Positions 6,747 through 7,176 of a stretch of DNA of 7,176 bases are shown one piece after another. The notes below the pieces were generated by a model that did not search any database, was not told where the DNA came from, and was given only the letters and a program-made list of their open reading frames with translations. Within the stretch, counting starts at the first letter, position 1. Each line of letters opens with the position of its first letter. Both the position numbers and the translations under genes were made by a program. The DNA is from Synechococcaceae cyanobacterium RL_1_2 (GTDB lineage: Bacteria; Cyanobacteriota; Cyanobacteriia; Cyanobacteriales; JAAUPO01), in the NCBI GenBank assembly GCA_012033095.1, contig JAAUPO010000115.1, positions 1 to 7,176 of the forward strand, written 5' to 3'.

Positions 6747-6866
6747 AGGACTTACGCAAAAATTTCGATTCTGTCCTGGGAACCATGATGTTTGGGGCTG
6801 TTTGGGGACCATCATTCAAGCAAGTCCCCGCCATTGGGGGATTTAGGGGGCTTGTGCGTAAGTCCT
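6747..6866. mobile_element. MITE-like element 3 with AGGACTTACGCA ends
   Basis: A perfect 12-bp terminal inverted repeat, AGGACTTACGCA (6747-6758) and TGCGTAAGTCCT (6855-6866), bounds a 120-bp non-coding element. TA occurs at both outer borders if the repeat is read as GGACTTACGCA, consistent with IS630/Tc1-type TA insertion. Ends of this sequence are, to my knowledge, common in cyanobacterial genomes. The interior carries the GGGGGATTTAGGGGGC module in inverted orientation relative to elements 1 and 2. Confidence 0.75.
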
Positions 6867-6978
6867 AAAATGTATAGCAATCCTAAATATAGTCTTTTTA
6901 AATAATTAGGGGAAACAAATAGATCTGAAAACATTCCATTGAGAGGAACAGCCACCCCATACTAAATTAAATTGACTA

Positions 6979-7072
6979 TAACTTAGAAATCAGTACGGTA
7001 TCCTTCAATGGAGCGTAAACCATCGATATTTAAGTTTTAGATGTTATTAAATTCTTATTCCTTAGCTAAGGA
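6979..7072. repeat. Flanking direct repeat, copy B
   Basis: This is the second copy of the 90-bp repeat, about 6.9 kb from copy A and in the same orientation. Its 3' end contains the perfect palindrome CCTTAGCTAAGG (7061-7072 region), which is shortened in copy A. I recognise no gene and no other feature in 6867-7176. Confidence 0.8.
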
Positions 7073-7176
7073 TTTTAGTTTAAAACCATACTCGCTGAAC
7101 CTGCCTCAGGATCAACATTTTCATGCTAATTGATGACAGGCCCTAGGGTCTTTCCCAAACTAATATCTTACGAAAG

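Noticed and set aside
6423..6866. CRISPR array or tRNA gene in the repeat-rich upstream region.
   Set aside because: Repeats are inverted, not regularly spaced direct units, and no cloverleaf-like sequence was seen.
40..7072. Direct repeats as an overlap of the ends of a circular contig.
   Set aside because: The copies differ at several positions and their flanking sequences are different, so they are two real copies.

Overview
The window carries a cyanobacterial nitrate/nitrite ABC-transport operon, nrtA-nrtB-nrtC-nrtD. All four genes are on the minus strand and fill positions 253-5751; non-coding, repeat-rich DNA lies on both sides. The cyanobacterial origin rests on three things: the protein families, five perfect copies of the HIP1 palindrome GCGATCGC (755-762, 2391-2398, 2910-2917, 4218-4225, 6161-6168), and the typical cyanobacterial fusion of an ATPase to a solute-binding domain in NrtC. 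As I recall them, lengths and layout are close to Synechocystis sp. PCC 6803, but the NrtA sequence is not identical to it, so I would say a Synechocystis-like unicellular cyanobacterium without naming a species.

Layout, in the direction of transcription (right to left). 5752-7176 is 1.4 kb without a convincing gene. It holds a diverged 90-bp repeat (copy B, 6979-7072), a 120-bp inverted-repeat element (6747-6866), a second element (6423-6706) with a third inserted inside it (6513-6643, with a 9-bp target duplication), and a promoter-proximal part with several dyads and imperfect NtcA-like sites. Then come nrtA (lipoprotein that captures nitrate), nrtB (permease), nrtC (ATPase fused to a regulatory NrtA-like domain) and nrtD (second ATPase, with a C-terminal membrane-helix extension). 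Gaps of 112-118 bp separate the genes and contain hairpin-forming sequence. Behind nrtD is an inverted-repeat element (121-258) whose terminal repeat contains the nrtD stop codon, followed by copy A of the 90-bp repeat (40-130). The transporter is therefore bracketed by direct repeats about 6.9 kb apart.

How it works: NrtA binds nitrate/nitrite in the periplasm and delivers it to NrtB, taken to be a homodimer. NrtC and NrtD form the ATPase pair, and the C-terminal domain of NrtC is known in other cyanobacteria to mediate ammonium-promoted inhibition of uptake.

As given, nrtB is broken by one frameshift and nrtC by two. Each is explained by one base missing from a short homopolymer, and restoring the bases gives proteins of 275 and 671 residues with every motif intact. 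nrtA and nrtD are open. Either these are uncorrected sequencing or assembly errors, or the transporter has been lost very recently. I found no undescribed system; the most unusual parts are the repeat architecture and the transposon-derived end of nrtD.
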